Below, one piece after another: positions 53,503 to 63,561 of a DNA stretch of 64,000 bases; positions within the stretch are counted from its first letter, which is position 1, and every line of letters begins with the position of its first letter. Under the pieces are notes generated by a model. That model was not told the DNA's origin. It ran no database searches and worked only from the letters and a program-made list of their open reading frames with translations. This DNA comes from Nannocystis sp. (lineage in GTDB: Bacteria; Myxococcota_A; Polyangia; Nannocystales; Nannocystaceae). The position numbers and the translations under genes are program-made. The DNA is taken from positions 1-64,000 of the forward strand of contig NZ_JADJNN010000006.1 in NCBI RefSeq assembly GCF_016714285.1, given 5' to 3'.

Positions 53503-56205
53503 TCACACCACGATGTTGAGGAGTTTCCCGGGCACGTAGATGACGCGACGCGGGGTCTTCCCCGCGAGGTGACGCTGGACCTCGGGGCTGGCGAGCGCGA
53601 GGGAAGTGATGTCGGCCTCGCTGGCGCCCTGGGAGATCGCCAGCTCGGCGCGGCGCTTGCCCTGGATCTGGACGACCAGCGGGAAGGTGGCGTCGACGAG
53701 CAGGGCCTCGTCGGCGGCGGGCCAGGGCTCGTGGGCGAGGGAGTGCGGCTTGCCGAGGGCGCGCCAGATCTCCTCGGCGAGGTGGGGGGCGAAGGGCGCG
53801 AGCAGCAGGCTGAACTGGGCCAGCGCGTCGCGGTGCAGCGGCTCGCCGGGCTCGACGATGTCGCGGACGAAGATCATCATGGCGCTGATCGCCGTGTTGA
53901 AGGCGAGGCGATCGATGCGCTCGCTGACGGCGGCGATCGTTCGGTGCAGGAGCCGGCGCTGGCGGTCGCTGCCCTCCCCTGGCGGCAGCTCGCGCAGGCG
54001 ATCGGGGCCGCTGTCCGCGGTGCCCGAGGCGTCGCCGTCGAAGGCGAGGCGGTAGGCGCGTTGCAGGAAGCGGTGGCAACCGGCGACGCCGTCGGTCTGC
54101 CACGGGGCGCTGTGCTCGAGCGGACCCATGAACATCTCGTAGAGGCGCATGGTGTCGGCGCCGAACTGGGTGACGACGTCGTCGGGGTTGACGACGTTGC
54201 CGCGGCTCTTGGACATCTTGTCCCACTGCACGTCGACGAGCTCACCGGTGGCCTTGACGCGCCACTCGTCGCTGGCGGGCGCGAGCGACTCGACCTCGGC
54301 GGGCTTGAAGATCACGGCGCTGCCGTCGGCGTGGCGGCGGCGGTCCTTCGGCAGATACGTCGCGCCGAGGACCATGCCCTGGTTGACGAGGCGCTGGAAC
54401 GGCTCGCGGGTGCCGACGTGACCGAGGTCGAACAGGACCTTGTGCCAGAAGCGGGCGTAGAGCAGGTGGAGCACGGCGTGCTCGGCCCCGCCGATGTAGA
54501 GATCGACGGGGAGCCAGTAGTCGGCGGCGGCGCGGGAGAAGGGCGCGGCGTCGTTGCTGGGGTCCATGAAGCGGAGGTAGTACCAGCAGCTGCCGGCCCA
54601 CTGCGGCATGGTGTTGGTCTCGCGGCGGCCGCCATCAGGGAGCTGGACCCACGCCTCGGCCTTGCTGAGCGGGGGCTCGCCGGTCTCGCTGGGCTGGAAG
54701 TCGGCGAGCTCGGGCAGGGTGACCGGGAGCTCCTGCACGGGGACGACCTCGTCGTCGCCGTCGGGGGTGCTGCGATGGATGAGCGGGAAGGGCTCGCCCC
54801 AGTAGCGCTGCCGCGAGAACAGCCAGTCGCGCAGCTTGTAGGTGACGCGGCGGCGGCCGAGGCCCTCGGCCTCGAGCCATTCGATCATGCGCTGCTTGGC
54901 GGCGGCGGTGGGGAGGCCGTCGAGGAAGCCGGAGTTGATGGCGACGCCGGGCTCGCTGAAGGCGGCGTCGGCGATCGGGTGCGCACCGCCGCCCCCGACG
55001 ACCCCGACGACCTGGACGATCGGCAGGGCCATCGCGCGGGCGAAGGCGTGGTCGCGCTCGTCGTGGCCGGGCACCGCCATGATGGCGCCGGTGCCGTAGC
55101 CCATGAGCACGTAGTCGGAGATCCAGACCGGGACGTGGGCGCCGTTGGCGGGGTTTCGGGCGAAGGCGCCGGTGAACACGCCGGTCTTCTGGCCCTCGGC
55201 GGCGTCGGCCTGGCGGTCGCGCTCGCTGCGACGGGTGGCGCGCTCGACGTAGGCGGCGACCGCAGCGGCGTGCTCGGGCGTGGTGATGCGTTGCACGAGC
55301 GGGTGCTCGGGCGCGAGGACCATGTACGTCGCGCCGAACAGGGTGTCGGGGCGGGTGGTGAACACCTCGATCGCGCTGGCATCGGCGTCGTGCTGGTGGA
55401 CGAGGTGGAAGCGGACCTCGGCGCCGTCGCTGCGGCCGATCCAGTGGCGCTGCATGTCGAGCACGCTGGCCGGCCAGTCGAGGCCCTCGAGGTCGGTGAG
55501 GAGGCGCTCGGCGTAGGCGGTGATGCGCATCATCCACTGGCGCATCGGCCGACGGACGACGACGAGGCCCTTCTCGACCTGCTCGGCGACCTCCTCGTTG
55601 GCCAGCACGACGCGCAGGGCGGGGCACCAGTTAACGGGGGCGTCGTGGAGGTAGGCGAGGCGGTGATCGTCGCGATAACGACGGACGGCGGCGGGGCCCT
55701 GCGCGGCGATCTCAGCGGGGATCGGGAGCTCGTCGATCGGGCGGGCGCGGGCCTGCGTGGGGTCGTAGAAGGCGCCCCACAGCTGCAGGAAGATCCACTG
55801 CGTCCACTTGTAGTAGCGCGGGTCGGTGGTGTCGACCTCGCGCTCCCAGTCGTAGGAGAAGCCGAGGGTCTTGAGCTGGCGCTTGAAGTTGACGATGCAC
55901 TCGGCGGTGCGCACGGCCGGGTGCACGCCGGTCTGCATGGCGTAGCGCTCGGCGGGCAGGCCGAAGGCGTCCCAGCCCATCGGGTGCAGCACGTTGAAGC
56001 CGCGCATCCGCTTGTAGCGGGCGACGATGTCGGTGGCGGTGTAGCCCTCGGGGTGGCCGACGTGGAGGCCGTCGCCCGACGGGTACGGGAACATGTCGAG
56101 GACGTAGTACTTGGGGCGCTCGGGGTCGACGTCGGCGCGGAAGCTGTGGTGCTCGTCCCAGAAGCTCTGCCAGCGGGCCTCGATGGCGCGAAAATCGTAG
56201 GTCAT
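53503..56205 (-). CDS. leuS: Leucyl-tRNA synthetase
   Basis: Class I aminoacyl-tRNA synthetase charging tRNA-Leu. The HIGH-type motif is in YPSGDGLHVGHPEGYTATD, with MGWDAFGLPAERYA. The CP1 editing domain includes FTTRPDTLFGATYMVLAPEH and MAVPGHDERDHAFA. The catalytic core resumes with GSCWYYLRFMDPSND, and KMSKS is exact (DKMSKSRGNVVNPDDVV). An anticodon-binding region and a C-terminal LeuS domain follow. Length 900, slightly longer than Escherichia coli LeuS. ATG 56205 (MTYDFRAIEARWQSFW) is the family start. Third-position GC is lower on this strand's mirror, but coding is unambiguous. Confidence 0.96.
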   Translation of the reverse strand: MTYDFRAIEARWQSFWDEHHSFRADVDPERPKYYVLDMFPYPSGDGLHVGHPEGYTATDIVARYKRMRGFNVLHPMGWDAFGLPAERYAMQTGVHPAVRTAECIVNFKRQLKTLGFSYDWEREVDTTDPRYYKWTQWIFLQLWGAFYDPTQARARPIDELPIPAEIAAQGPAAVRRYRDDHRLAYLHDAPVNWCPALRVVLANEEVAEQVEKGLVVVRRPMRQWMMRITAYAERLLTDLEGLDWPASVLDMQRHWIGRSDGAEVRFHLVHQHDADASAIEVFTTRPDTLFGATYMVLAPEHPLVQRITTPEHAAAVAAYVERATRRSERDRQADAAEGQKTGVFTGAFARNPANGAHVPVWISDYVLMGYGTGAIMAVPGHDERDHAFARAMALPIVQVVGVVGGGGAHPIADAAFSEPGVAINSGFLDGLPTAAAKQRMIEWLEAEGLGRRRVTYKLRDWLFSRQRYWGEPFPLIHRSTPDGDDEVVPVQELPVTLPELADFQPSETGEPPLSKAEAWVQLPDGGRRETNTMPQWAGSCWYYLRFMDPSNDAAPFSRAAADYWLPVDLYIGGAEHAVLHLLYARFWHKVLFDLGHVGTREPFQRLVNQGMVLGATYLPKDRRRHADGSAVIFKPAEVESLAPASDEWRVKATGELVDVQWDKMSKSRGNVVNPDDVVTQFGADTMRLYEMFMGPLEHSAPWQTDGVAGCHRFLQRAYRLAFDGDASGTADSGPDRLRELPPGEGSDRQRRLLHRTIAAVSERIDRLAFNTAISAMMIFVRDIVEPGEPLHRDALAQFSLLLAPFAPHLAEEIWRALGKPHSLAHEPWPAADEALLVDATFPLVVQIQGKRRAELAISQGASEADITSLALASPEVQRHLAGKTPRRVIYVPGKLLNIVV

Positions 56206-56384
56206 GGGCGGGGCTACGCTAGACGCTCGCGCGGAAAAAGCCAAGCGTCGCGCGCGGGCCAGCGGGGGCGCTGCCTGGGCGTTGCGACGACATGTCCCTG
56301 GGGACATGCGACCGCCGGGTCATGACAGGTCAGAGCGCGTCGCGGCAGGTCGAGCCACGTCGGGTCAGGTCGGGCCAGGCCAGG

Positions 56385-56885
56385 TCAGGGCGCGGGGCAG
56401 GGCTTGCTGGTGGTGGTGACGTAGAGCTCGCGGCGCGCCTCGAGGTCGGCCGCGCTGACGAGGGTCGGCACCGTGGCGTCGAGACCGAAGCACAGGCTCT
56501 GGAAGCCGGAGGTGGTGGCGACCTTCGCGTCGATCTGGAAGCGGCCGGTGACCGGGACGGCGACCTCCACGTCGAGCAGGGTCTGGCCGCTGGGACAGGC
56601 GATGACATCGCCGTCCCACTCGCGGTAGGGGCTCACCTCGAGGGTGCAGGGGGCCGGGGGCGCCTGCTCGCAGCCGACCCGGCGGGCGATGAAGCGGATC
56701 GCGGTGGCGCCCTCGAAGCCGCACAGGGCGATGGCGTCGAGCTTGGCGGCGAAGGTCGCGTGCGGCTCGGGATCGTCGGCGGCGCCGGTGCTCGTGCCGG
56801 TGGCGGTGGCGGTGTCGTCGTTGGGCGTGGGCTCGCTGCAGGCGGCGAACAGGACAGTGGCGAGGACCAGGCGGGCGCGGGGCAT
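56385..56885 (-). CDS. Small lipoprotein of unknown function
   Basis: 166 residues with a signal peptide and lipobox (ATVLFAACSEP, Cys about residue 16), a short Thr/Ala linker and a compact domain with four cysteines (IALCGFEGATAIRFIARRVGC, LEVSPYREWDGDVIACPSG, LCFGLDATV). No family recognised. It lies on the same strand as, and 69 bp downstream of, the IPT/TIG protein gene. The gap towards leuS (56206-56384) contains a palindrome at 56291-56308 and short gtcgggtcagg repeats. Confidence 0.65.
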   Translation of the reverse strand: MPRARLVLATVLFAACSEPTPNDDTATATGTSTGAADDPEPHATFAAKLDAIALCGFEGATAIRFIARRVGCEQAPPAPCTLEVSPYREWDGDVIACPSGQTLLDVEVAVPVTGRFQIDAKVATTSGFQSLCFGLDATVPTLVSAADLEARRELYVTTTSKPCPAP

Positions 56886-56954
56886 CGGCTCAGTTCGCCT
56901 TGTCCTTACCAGCTTTTCCGGTCTAGGTCTCCGACCGATCGCCGGGGCATCGGC

Positions 56955-59192
56955 TCAGTTGGCCTTGCCCTTGCCACCTTTGCCGGTGCCCTTGGGCTTG
57001 TCCTGCTTCTCGACGTGCTTGTCGCCCTTGGCGCCCTTGCCGGTGACGCCGGCGGCGGCCGCCTCGACGCCGGCCTTGCTGGCCTTGAGGGTGTCGAACC
57101 ACAGCTTCTTGCGCGCGGAGGGGAGGACGGCGAGGCGGCCCTCGACGTCCTTCTCGACGGCGGACCAGTTCTTGCCGCGGGCGAGCACATCCTCGAAGGC
57201 GGCGAGGATCGGTGCGCGGTAGAGCTTGTCGACGTCGAGCTTGACGGTGGTGGCGGCGTCGGTGAGGAGCTTGCCACTGCCAGCGAAGCGGCCCTTGCAG
57301 GCGGCGACGAGCTTGGGCTGGGCGGCGCCGACGCTGGCGACGGCGGCGTCGACCTCGGCCAGGCCGGCGCCGGCGAGCGCGTCGGGGCCGAGGTTGGACC
57401 ACAGCTTCTCGAGAGTGGCCAGCAGGGTCTGGCTGTGCCGATTGCTCTGGCGCAGGAGCTCGCCGGCGGCGGCGTTCTTGGCGGTCTGGGTGGCATCCTT
57501 GCCGCTGGTCATCGCCCCGCAGAGGGCGGCCTGGGCCAGCGAGACGCGCTGGAGATCCTGGGCGAGGCGGAGGCCGAGGGCGGCGACGCGGGCGGCCTCG
57601 GCGTTCTGCTGGGCGGCGCCCTCGGCCTCGCCGACCAGGTGCGTGCTGACCTCGAGGTCGAGCTGGGCGGCGACGAGGTCGTAGTTTTGCAGGCCCGTGG
57701 GGAGCAGCGCGGCGAGCTGGTCCGCCGGGACGCGGTAGCCGTTGCCGGCGCCGTCGACCTCGATCGGCGCGCCGGCGTACTTTCCGGCCTTGGCGCTGAG
57801 CTTCTGGGCGCTGGCGGGCGGGGCCTTGGCGAGCGAGAAGCCGACGCGGTCGGCGGCGACGAAGCTGGTGCTGAGCGGCTTGCCCGCGAGGGTGAACTTG
57901 GTCTTCTCCGAGAAGTCGGCGCCGCGGATGACGCCGTCGACGCCCTTGCCGTCGGGACCTGTCCAAAAGGCCAGGCCCTGAACGATCGGCGTCTTGACGG
58001 TGGCGACCGGCTTCTTGCTGGTGAACTCGCGGCCCTGGGTGACGGCGATCAGCGGCTGGTCGATCGGGGCGTCGGCCGGGACGGTGAGGGTGACCTTGCT
58101 GGCGGTGGCGGCTGCCACCGGGGTGAGGGTGACCTGGCCCAAACGCCAGGTCGTGACGGCGTCGAGGTGCTTGCCGCTGACCTTGAGCTCGCCGGGTGCG
58201 CCGACCTCCTTGGGCACCGTGCTGAGCACGGGCGTCGGGTGGACGGTGAAGTCGCTGCCGAGGCTCGCCTTCTTGCCGCGGGCGCTGGCGGCGAGCGGGC
58301 CGGACTTGGCGGCCTTGGGGACCACGAGCTTGGCGCTGGTCTCCGTCTGGTCGGCGGGGTCGGCGAGCTTGAGCGACTTGCTGCCGAGCTTGAACTTGAC
58401 GGGGGCGGCCAGGTGGGTGCCCTTGAGGGTGATGGCGTCGCCCTCGAACGCGGCTGGCGGATCGACGCTGGCGAGGGTGGGCGCGTAGAAGACCTCGTAA
58501 TCCTTCTTGAGCGCCGCCTCGCCGCCGATGCTCTTGACCGCGAGCGGACCGCTGTGATTGCCGTCGACGGCGGTGAACTTGATCGCGATGTCGGTCTGCT
58601 CGTCGATCTTCAGCTTGGCGCCGCCGAGGCTGAGCTCGCTGACGCGGGCCAAGCCCTTGCCCTTGAGGGTGACGGTCTCGCCGGGGGCGGCGAACTTGGG
58701 CGTGACGCCGCTGAGCTTGGGCGCTGGCACGAAGGTGAAGCGGGCCATGCCCTCGCTGCTGGCGGCAAACGTGGCGACCTGCTTCTTGGCGCGCTTCAGC
58801 ACGAGCTTCTTGCCGGCCTTGGCGGTGGCCGGGACGGTGCCGGTGATGCTCGTCGGCGTGATCTTGAGGTCGGTGAGGGCGTGGCTGTCGAGCAGCAGCA
58901 CGTCGCCCTCGGCGAAGCTGTCGCCGGAGATCGTGATGGTCGCGCCGGCGGCGAACTCGGCCGGGCTGACGCTGGCGATCGTGGGCGCGGCGGCGGCCGC
59001 GGGTGGGTCCCCGTCGAGGGCCATATTGAGGGCCACTTCGACGGCCGCGATCTCGGCCGCGCGCGCGCGCTGGGGGCCGGCGAACAGCATGGCGACGGCG
59101 ACCACCGAGGATGCCACCACGGATGCATTCAATCGGCGACGCGGCGATCGGGGACGCGCGCCGTCCGAGCTCGTGCAATCGGGGATCCGCAT
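56955..59192 (-). CDS. Secreted multi-IPT/TIG-domain protein
   Basis: After an N-terminal signal peptide (VVASSVVAVAMLFAGPQRARA) come several IPT/TIG immunoglobulin-like modules, recognisable by repeating phrases such as PTIASVSPAEFAAGATITISG, PKLSGVTPKFAAPGETVTLKG, PTLASVDPPAAFEGDAITLKG and PVLSTVPKEVGAPGELKVSG. A helical C-terminal third (LDLEVSTHLVGEAEGAAQQN onward) and a Lys/Gly-rich tail (GKGAKGDKHVEKQDKPKGTG) follow. IPT domains serve in adhesion and carbohydrate or protein contacts. Length 745. The start at 59192 is divergent from the M4 peptidase gene (93 bp apart). Confidence 0.8.
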   Translation of the reverse strand: MRIPDCTSSDGARPRSPRRRLNASVVASSVVAVAMLFAGPQRARAAEIAAVEVALNMALDGDPPAAAAAPTIASVSPAEFAAGATITISGDSFAEGDVLLLDSHALTDLKITPTSITGTVPATAKAGKKLVLKRAKKQVATFAASSEGMARFTFVPAPKLSGVTPKFAAPGETVTLKGKGLARVSELSLGGAKLKIDEQTDIAIKFTAVDGNHSGPLAVKSIGGEAALKKDYEVFYAPTLASVDPPAAFEGDAITLKGTHLAAPVKFKLGSKSLKLADPADQTETSAKLVVPKAAKSGPLAASARGKKASLGSDFTVHPTPVLSTVPKEVGAPGELKVSGKHLDAVTTWRLGQVTLTPVAAATASKVTLTVPADAPIDQPLIAVTQGREFTSKKPVATVKTPIVQGLAFWTGPDGKGVDGVIRGADFSEKTKFTLAGKPLSTSFVAADRVGFSLAKAPPASAQKLSAKAGKYAGAPIEVDGAGNGYRVPADQLAALLPTGLQNYDLVAAQLDLEVSTHLVGEAEGAAQQNAEAARVAALGLRLAQDLQRVSLAQAALCGAMTSGKDATQTAKNAAAGELLRQSNRHSQTLLATLEKLWSNLGPDALAGAGLAEVDAAVASVGAAQPKLVAACKGRFAGSGKLLTDAATTVKLDVDKLYRAPILAAFEDVLARGKNWSAVEKDVEGRLAVLPSARKKLWFDTLKASKAGVEAAAAGVTGKGAKGDKHVEKQDKPKGTGKGGKGKAN

Positions 59193-59285
59193 GTTTGTGC
59201 TAGAGGAGCGACGATCTGTGAACCACACGCGGCGACTTTCCCTCCTCGGCACGCGCCCCGTCAAGCTATTCTCGCGGCCACCACG

Positions 59286-62200
59286 ATGACGCGCCGCAAC
59301 TGTTCCTCTGTTCGCGCCTCCCTTCGCACTTCGTCGTCTCGCATCGGCACGGTCTCCGCGCTCGCGTGTGGCGTCTGCGTGTCGCTGCTGCTGGCGCCCG
59401 CGCCGGCCCACGCCGATGGCAAGCAGTCGCCCGCGCAGGCCGGCAAGCGCATCGGCAAGCCGCCGCCGAAGGTGCTGCCCGCGGACATGAATCGGGCCGC
59501 GGCGCTGACCCTCGCGGGCGCGGCCAAGGCGAGCGCGCCGGCGCCTCACGTGCGCGACGCGCTGCTGCACCTGCACCGACTCGCGTCGGGGACCGCGAGC
59601 GTGCGGCTCGACCCGCAGCGCGGCTCGCTGCAGCGGTTTCGCGGGCGGGTGGCAAACCCGCACGGCAAGGGCGCGCTGGCGGCGGTGCGGTTGCTGCTCG
59701 AGCACCGCGACGCGCTGGGAATTTTGGCCGCGCCGGAGCGCATGACCCTGGTCCAGAGGCACCTGTCCGAAGTGCCAGGTGAGGGGCTGCACGTGGTCCT
59801 CGACGTCCACTACGACGGCCTGCCGGTGTGGGGCGCCGAGGTCGCGGCGCACTTCGACGAGGACGGCGCGCTGACCTCGATCAACGCGCAGCGGCTCGGG
59901 GCGCTGCGGCCGGCGCAGACGCTGCGCTACGGGCCGGCGGCGGCGCAGCAGCGGGCCCGGCGGTGGAACGCGGCCGCGGCGGGTGACGGCGTCGTGCGCG
60001 AGCTCGGCGAAGCGACCCTCGGCGTGTGGCCGGGCCGCGGCGGCGAGGACGACGGCGGCGCGCTGGCGTGGCGGCTGGTGCAGTCGCTCGAGACGGCCGA
60101 CGGCGCGCCGCAGCACTACGCGACCTACATCGACGGCAACAGCGGGGCGGTGCTGGCCCGCCACGCGCTGGTGCACACCGAGACCGTGACGCCGACCACC
60201 GGCAGCGGGACCAATCTCTTCGGCAAGAAGGTGACGCTGCGGATCTCGAACTACGAGGACAAGGGCTACTACGGGCTGTTCGACCAGAGCAAGGGCCTGG
60301 CGGCGGCGACCCTGCAGACCTTCGACGCCAACCACAGCCAGTACGACGCGACCCTGGCGACCTCGGCGAGCAAGACGGCGTGGTCGGCCTCGCTGGCGAC
60401 CGCCCACGATCACATGCAGCAGGTGATCGACTATTACAGCAAGACCCACGCGCGCAACTCGTGGGACGGCAAGGGCGCCCAGGTGCGCCAGCTGGTCCAC
60501 TACGGGCAGGACTTTAATAACGCGTTCTGGGACGCGTGGTCGAAGCACATGGCGATCGGGGACGGCGACGCGTTCACCTTCAAGGAGTTCACGCGCGCGC
60601 TCGACGTCTCGGCCCACGAGTTCTCCCACGCGGTCGTCACCGGCACCGTCGACCTGGTCTACCAGGGCCAGCCGGGCGCGCTCAACGAGAGCTTCGCCGA
60701 CGTGATGGCGGTGATGGTCGACCGCGACGACTGGCTGATCGGCGAGGAGATCGTCGGGCCGCAGGTGTTCCCGCAGGGCTACGCGCGCAGCTTCATCGAC
60801 CCGGGCGGCGGCAACCAGCCGGCCCACATGGACGAGATCTACAAGGGCCTCGACGACTACGGCGGGGTGCACATCAACAGCGGCATCCCCAACCACGCGG
60901 CCTACCAGCTGGCCCAGGCCAAGAGCCGCGAGGTGGTCGAGAAGATCTGGTACCGCACGCTGTACAAGAACCACATCGGCAGCCAGGCGAGCTTCATCGA
61001 CATGGCCGAGGGCACGCTGACGGCCTGCGACGAGCTGGTCGCCAGCAAGACGCTGACCGCCGGCGACTGCACCGCGACGGCGCAGGCGTGGGTCAAGGTC
61101 GGCGTGCTCGGGGCGGCCGACGTGCCGATGGGCGGCTGCCCGACCAACGCCAGCGAGCAGGGCGGCGTGTGCTTCTGCGACCCGGGCTTCGTGCCGAACC
61201 AGGACGGCAGCGCCTGCGTGGCGGTCGACAACGTGATGTGCCCGCAGAACGCGATCGAGGGCAACGGGCAGTGCTTCTGCAAGGACGGCTTCAAGCCGAA
61301 CGCCAACAACACGCAGTGCGTGGCGGTCGAGATGGGCTGTCCGCTCAACAGCGGCTGGGACGCGGTGGCCAAGGCCTGCAAGTGCGACCCGGGCTTCGAG
61401 GGGGCGCCGAACGCCGCGGACGGCAAGTGCGAGGCGGTCGAGTCGGACTGCCCGGAGAACGGACACCCGATCTTCGACGAGCAGCAGCAGGGCATGTACG
61501 TGTGCGGCTGCAACGACAACTTCCAGGACGACGGCATGGGCGGCTGCGAGGTGGTCCCGGGGACCTGCGGCAACGAGTCCTTCTTCGGCCGCTGCACCGG
61601 CGACACCCTCACCTACTGCGAGCTCGGCGGCGGCGACCCGACGATCACGGTGGTCGACTGCAAGGCCGACGGTCTGGTGTGCGGCAAGTTCGACAGCATC
61701 GTCGGCTACGACTGCCTGAACCCCAAGGGCGTGGCCGCGGGGGGCAAGTGCGCGGCCGACAGCTACCAGGTCTGCGACGACACCGTGCCGTTCTGCGTGT
61801 CCGAGGAGGGCCAGCCGGACGGCTTCTGCTCGCACGAGTGCAAGGCCAAGTCGGAGTGTCAGGCGAGCCAGGTCGAGAAGGACGCGTTCGACTGCTGCGC
61901 GACGGTGTCGGACGGCACGCGCGCGTGCCTGAAGGACCCGTACTGCGCGGAGAACGTCGACACCAAGGCGAGCTGCGACGACGTGCCGGGCGGCAGCACG
62001 TACTTCGGCAAGTGCAACGGCGACGTGCTGATCTACTGCGACGGCTCGACCGACACCACGCAGGAGGTGTTCTGCAACAAGCTGGGCCTCGACTGCGGCT
62101 GGGTCGACAAGAAGACCGGCTACAGCTGCGTCGACCCGGACTCGGGCGCGCTGCCCGAGGCGCCGGACGACTGGTGCCCGTACGAGGGCGACGGCGTGTG

Positions 62201-62604
62201 CGACGCGCCGGAGCGCTGCCCGGAGGGCACCGACCTGCTCGACTGCAACCCCTGCGGCGAGGTGCCAGCGGCGGGCGTGTGCGTCGGCGATGTGCTCAAG
62301 GTGTGCGACCCGGCGGCGGGCCTGGTGACGACCAACTGCGCCGAGCAGGCGATGACGCCGGTGTGCGGCGAGGGTGGCGACGGTCAGGCGGCGTGCGTGC
62401 CGGGCGGCGGTGAGCCGACGCCGACCGAGGGCGGCGGCGACGACACGACGACGCCGGACAGCGAGTCGGGCGGCGGCCAGGACGGCGGCGACCAGGCGAT
62501 CAGCTGCACTTGTCGCGGGGATGGCCGCGGCGACGGCGGTGGCGGCAGCGCGGGCCAGGTTCGGGGCGCTCGGGCTCCTGTTCCTGCGGCGACGTCGCGG
62601 CTGA
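59286..62604 (+). CDS. M4-family metallopeptidase with EGF-like repeats and MYXO-CTERM-like tail (one frameshift)
   Basis: Secreted thermolysin-family zinc protease. A signal peptide and FTP/PepSY-like propeptide (about residues 45-290) precede the catalytic domain. Zinc ligands are H444-EFSH-448 and Glu468 (GALNESFADVMA), spaced exactly as in thermolysin, with the later YGGVHINSGIPNHAAY carrying the catalytic His. EGF-like Cys modules follow (GGVCFCDPGFVPNQDGSACV, GNGQCFCKDGFKPNANNTQC), then further Cys-rich segments and a Gly/Asp/Thr linker. The original frame runs past the true end. One extra G in the GGGG run at 62517-62520 hides a hydrophobic helix and Arg tail (GALGLLFLRRRRG, stop 62604), directly after SCTC, as in MYXO-CTERM sorting signals. 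Confidence 0.87.
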
Positions 62605-62625
62605 GACCGGTGCCCGCGTGGCGTG

Positions 62626-62656
62626 GAGGCCCGCCTGCTGGCAGCAGGCGGGCCTC
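62626..62656. terminator. Strong hairpin terminator after the M4 peptidase gene
   Basis: Perfect 14-bp stem (GAGGCCCGCCTGCT, loop GGC, complement), starting 22 bp after the restored stop codon at 62604. This supports 62604, not 62771, as the real gene end. Confidence 0.8.
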
Positions 62657-62711
62657 TCTGCGTGGTGCATCCTCCCCGCGTCTGGGGGCCCCGGCGGCCG
62701 CTGTAATTGCC

Positions 62712-62741
62712 TGTAAGGATCCCCGGGCGGCCATCGCGTCG
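62712..62741 (+). promoter_or_regulatory. Possible ECF-type promoter
   Basis: CTGTAAGGATCC followed at promoter-like distance by CGCGTCG, about 115 bp ahead of the CDDGN lipoprotein gene. It shares the TGTAAG word with the two motifs of the ECF operon but little else. Confidence 0.25.
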
Positions 62742-62856
62742 CTATCTCGACAACGAGGTTGCCGCGGCTGACGCGGCGACCACCGGGACCGGAGGACGCT
62801 TCACGATGTCGTGGAGCCCTGGGCCTGGGCAGACCGCACGCGATCGAGGAGTTGAC

Positions 62857-63561
62857 ATGAACCGCATCATCACCGTTTTGAGTGGCGCTTTCCTGGTCCT
62901 TCTCGCCGGCTGCGACGGCATCGACGACGACTCGATGGACTCCGAGGCCGAGCAGTTCGCGGCCAGCGAGGACGAGGAGATGCTGACCGACGAGGACGAG
63001 AGCGACGACGAGGACGACGCCCCGCGGGTGCAGTCCGCGAGCCGCATCCGCCCGGCGGCCAGCTCGGGCTCGACCGCCGCCACGGACATCCTCCGCGCCC
63101 GCCCCGGCAGCAACCCCGGCGATCTGAGCCCCGCGGCCTTCTGCGGCAACGGTGTGGTCGAGCCGGGCGAGCAGTGCGACGACGGCAACGACCTCACGGT
63201 CGACGGCTGCGACGACTGCGTGGTCCATGCCGGCCCCGAGCTGGACGGGGGCGCCGACGCGCCCGCGCCGACGCAGGCCGGCCCCGACGAGCTGGTGGCG
63301 GCGTCGTTCTGCGGCAACGGCATCGTCGAGTACGGCGAGGAATGCGACAGCGACGACGGTATCGGCTGGTGCGTGGACTGCAAGCTGCAGGGACGGGCCG
63401 TCGCGGACCGCGAGCAGATCGGGCCGGCGCCCGTGTGCGGCAACAGCATCGTCGAGGTCGACGAGCAATGCGACGACGGCAACGGCTTCGACGGCGACGG
63501 CTGCGACGCCTGCGTGCGCGAGAAGTCGATCGGCCGCCTGGCTGCGGGGTCACTGCGCTAG
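62857..63561 (+). CDS. Lipoprotein with three CGNG..CDDGN repeats
   Basis: 234 residues. Signal peptide with lipobox (FLVLLAGCDGI, Cys about residue 19), then a strongly acidic segment (EQFAASEDEEMLTDEDES) and a linker. Three myxobacterial Cys-rich repeats follow: FCGNGVVEPGEQCDDGNDL, FCGNGIVEYGEECDSDDG and VCGNSIVEVDEQCDDGNGF. These repeats (DUF4215-like) probably bind calcium on the cell surface. ATG 62857 has a GAGGAG ribosome site. Its end overlaps the end of the convergent regulator gene by 12 bp. Confidence 0.82.
   Translation: MNRIITVLSGAFLVLLAGCDGIDDDSMDSEAEQFAASEDEEMLTDEDESDDEDDAPRVQSASRIRPAASSGSTAATDILRARPGSNPGDLSPAAFCGNGVVEPGEQCDDGNDLTVDGCDDCVVHAGPELDGGADAPAPTQAGPDELVAASFCGNGIVEYGEECDSDDGIGWCVDCKLQGRAVADREQIGPAPVCGNSIVEVDEQCDDGNGFDGDGCDACVREKSIGRLAAGSLR

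Noticed and set aside
56292..59200. Plus-strand frame continuous with the M4 protease gene for nearly 1000 codons upstream
   Set aside because: It is the mirror of the IPT/TIG gene on the minus strand. It is Gly/Leu/Asp-rich low-complexity protein without domains, and the protease has a clean signal peptide at ATG 59286.
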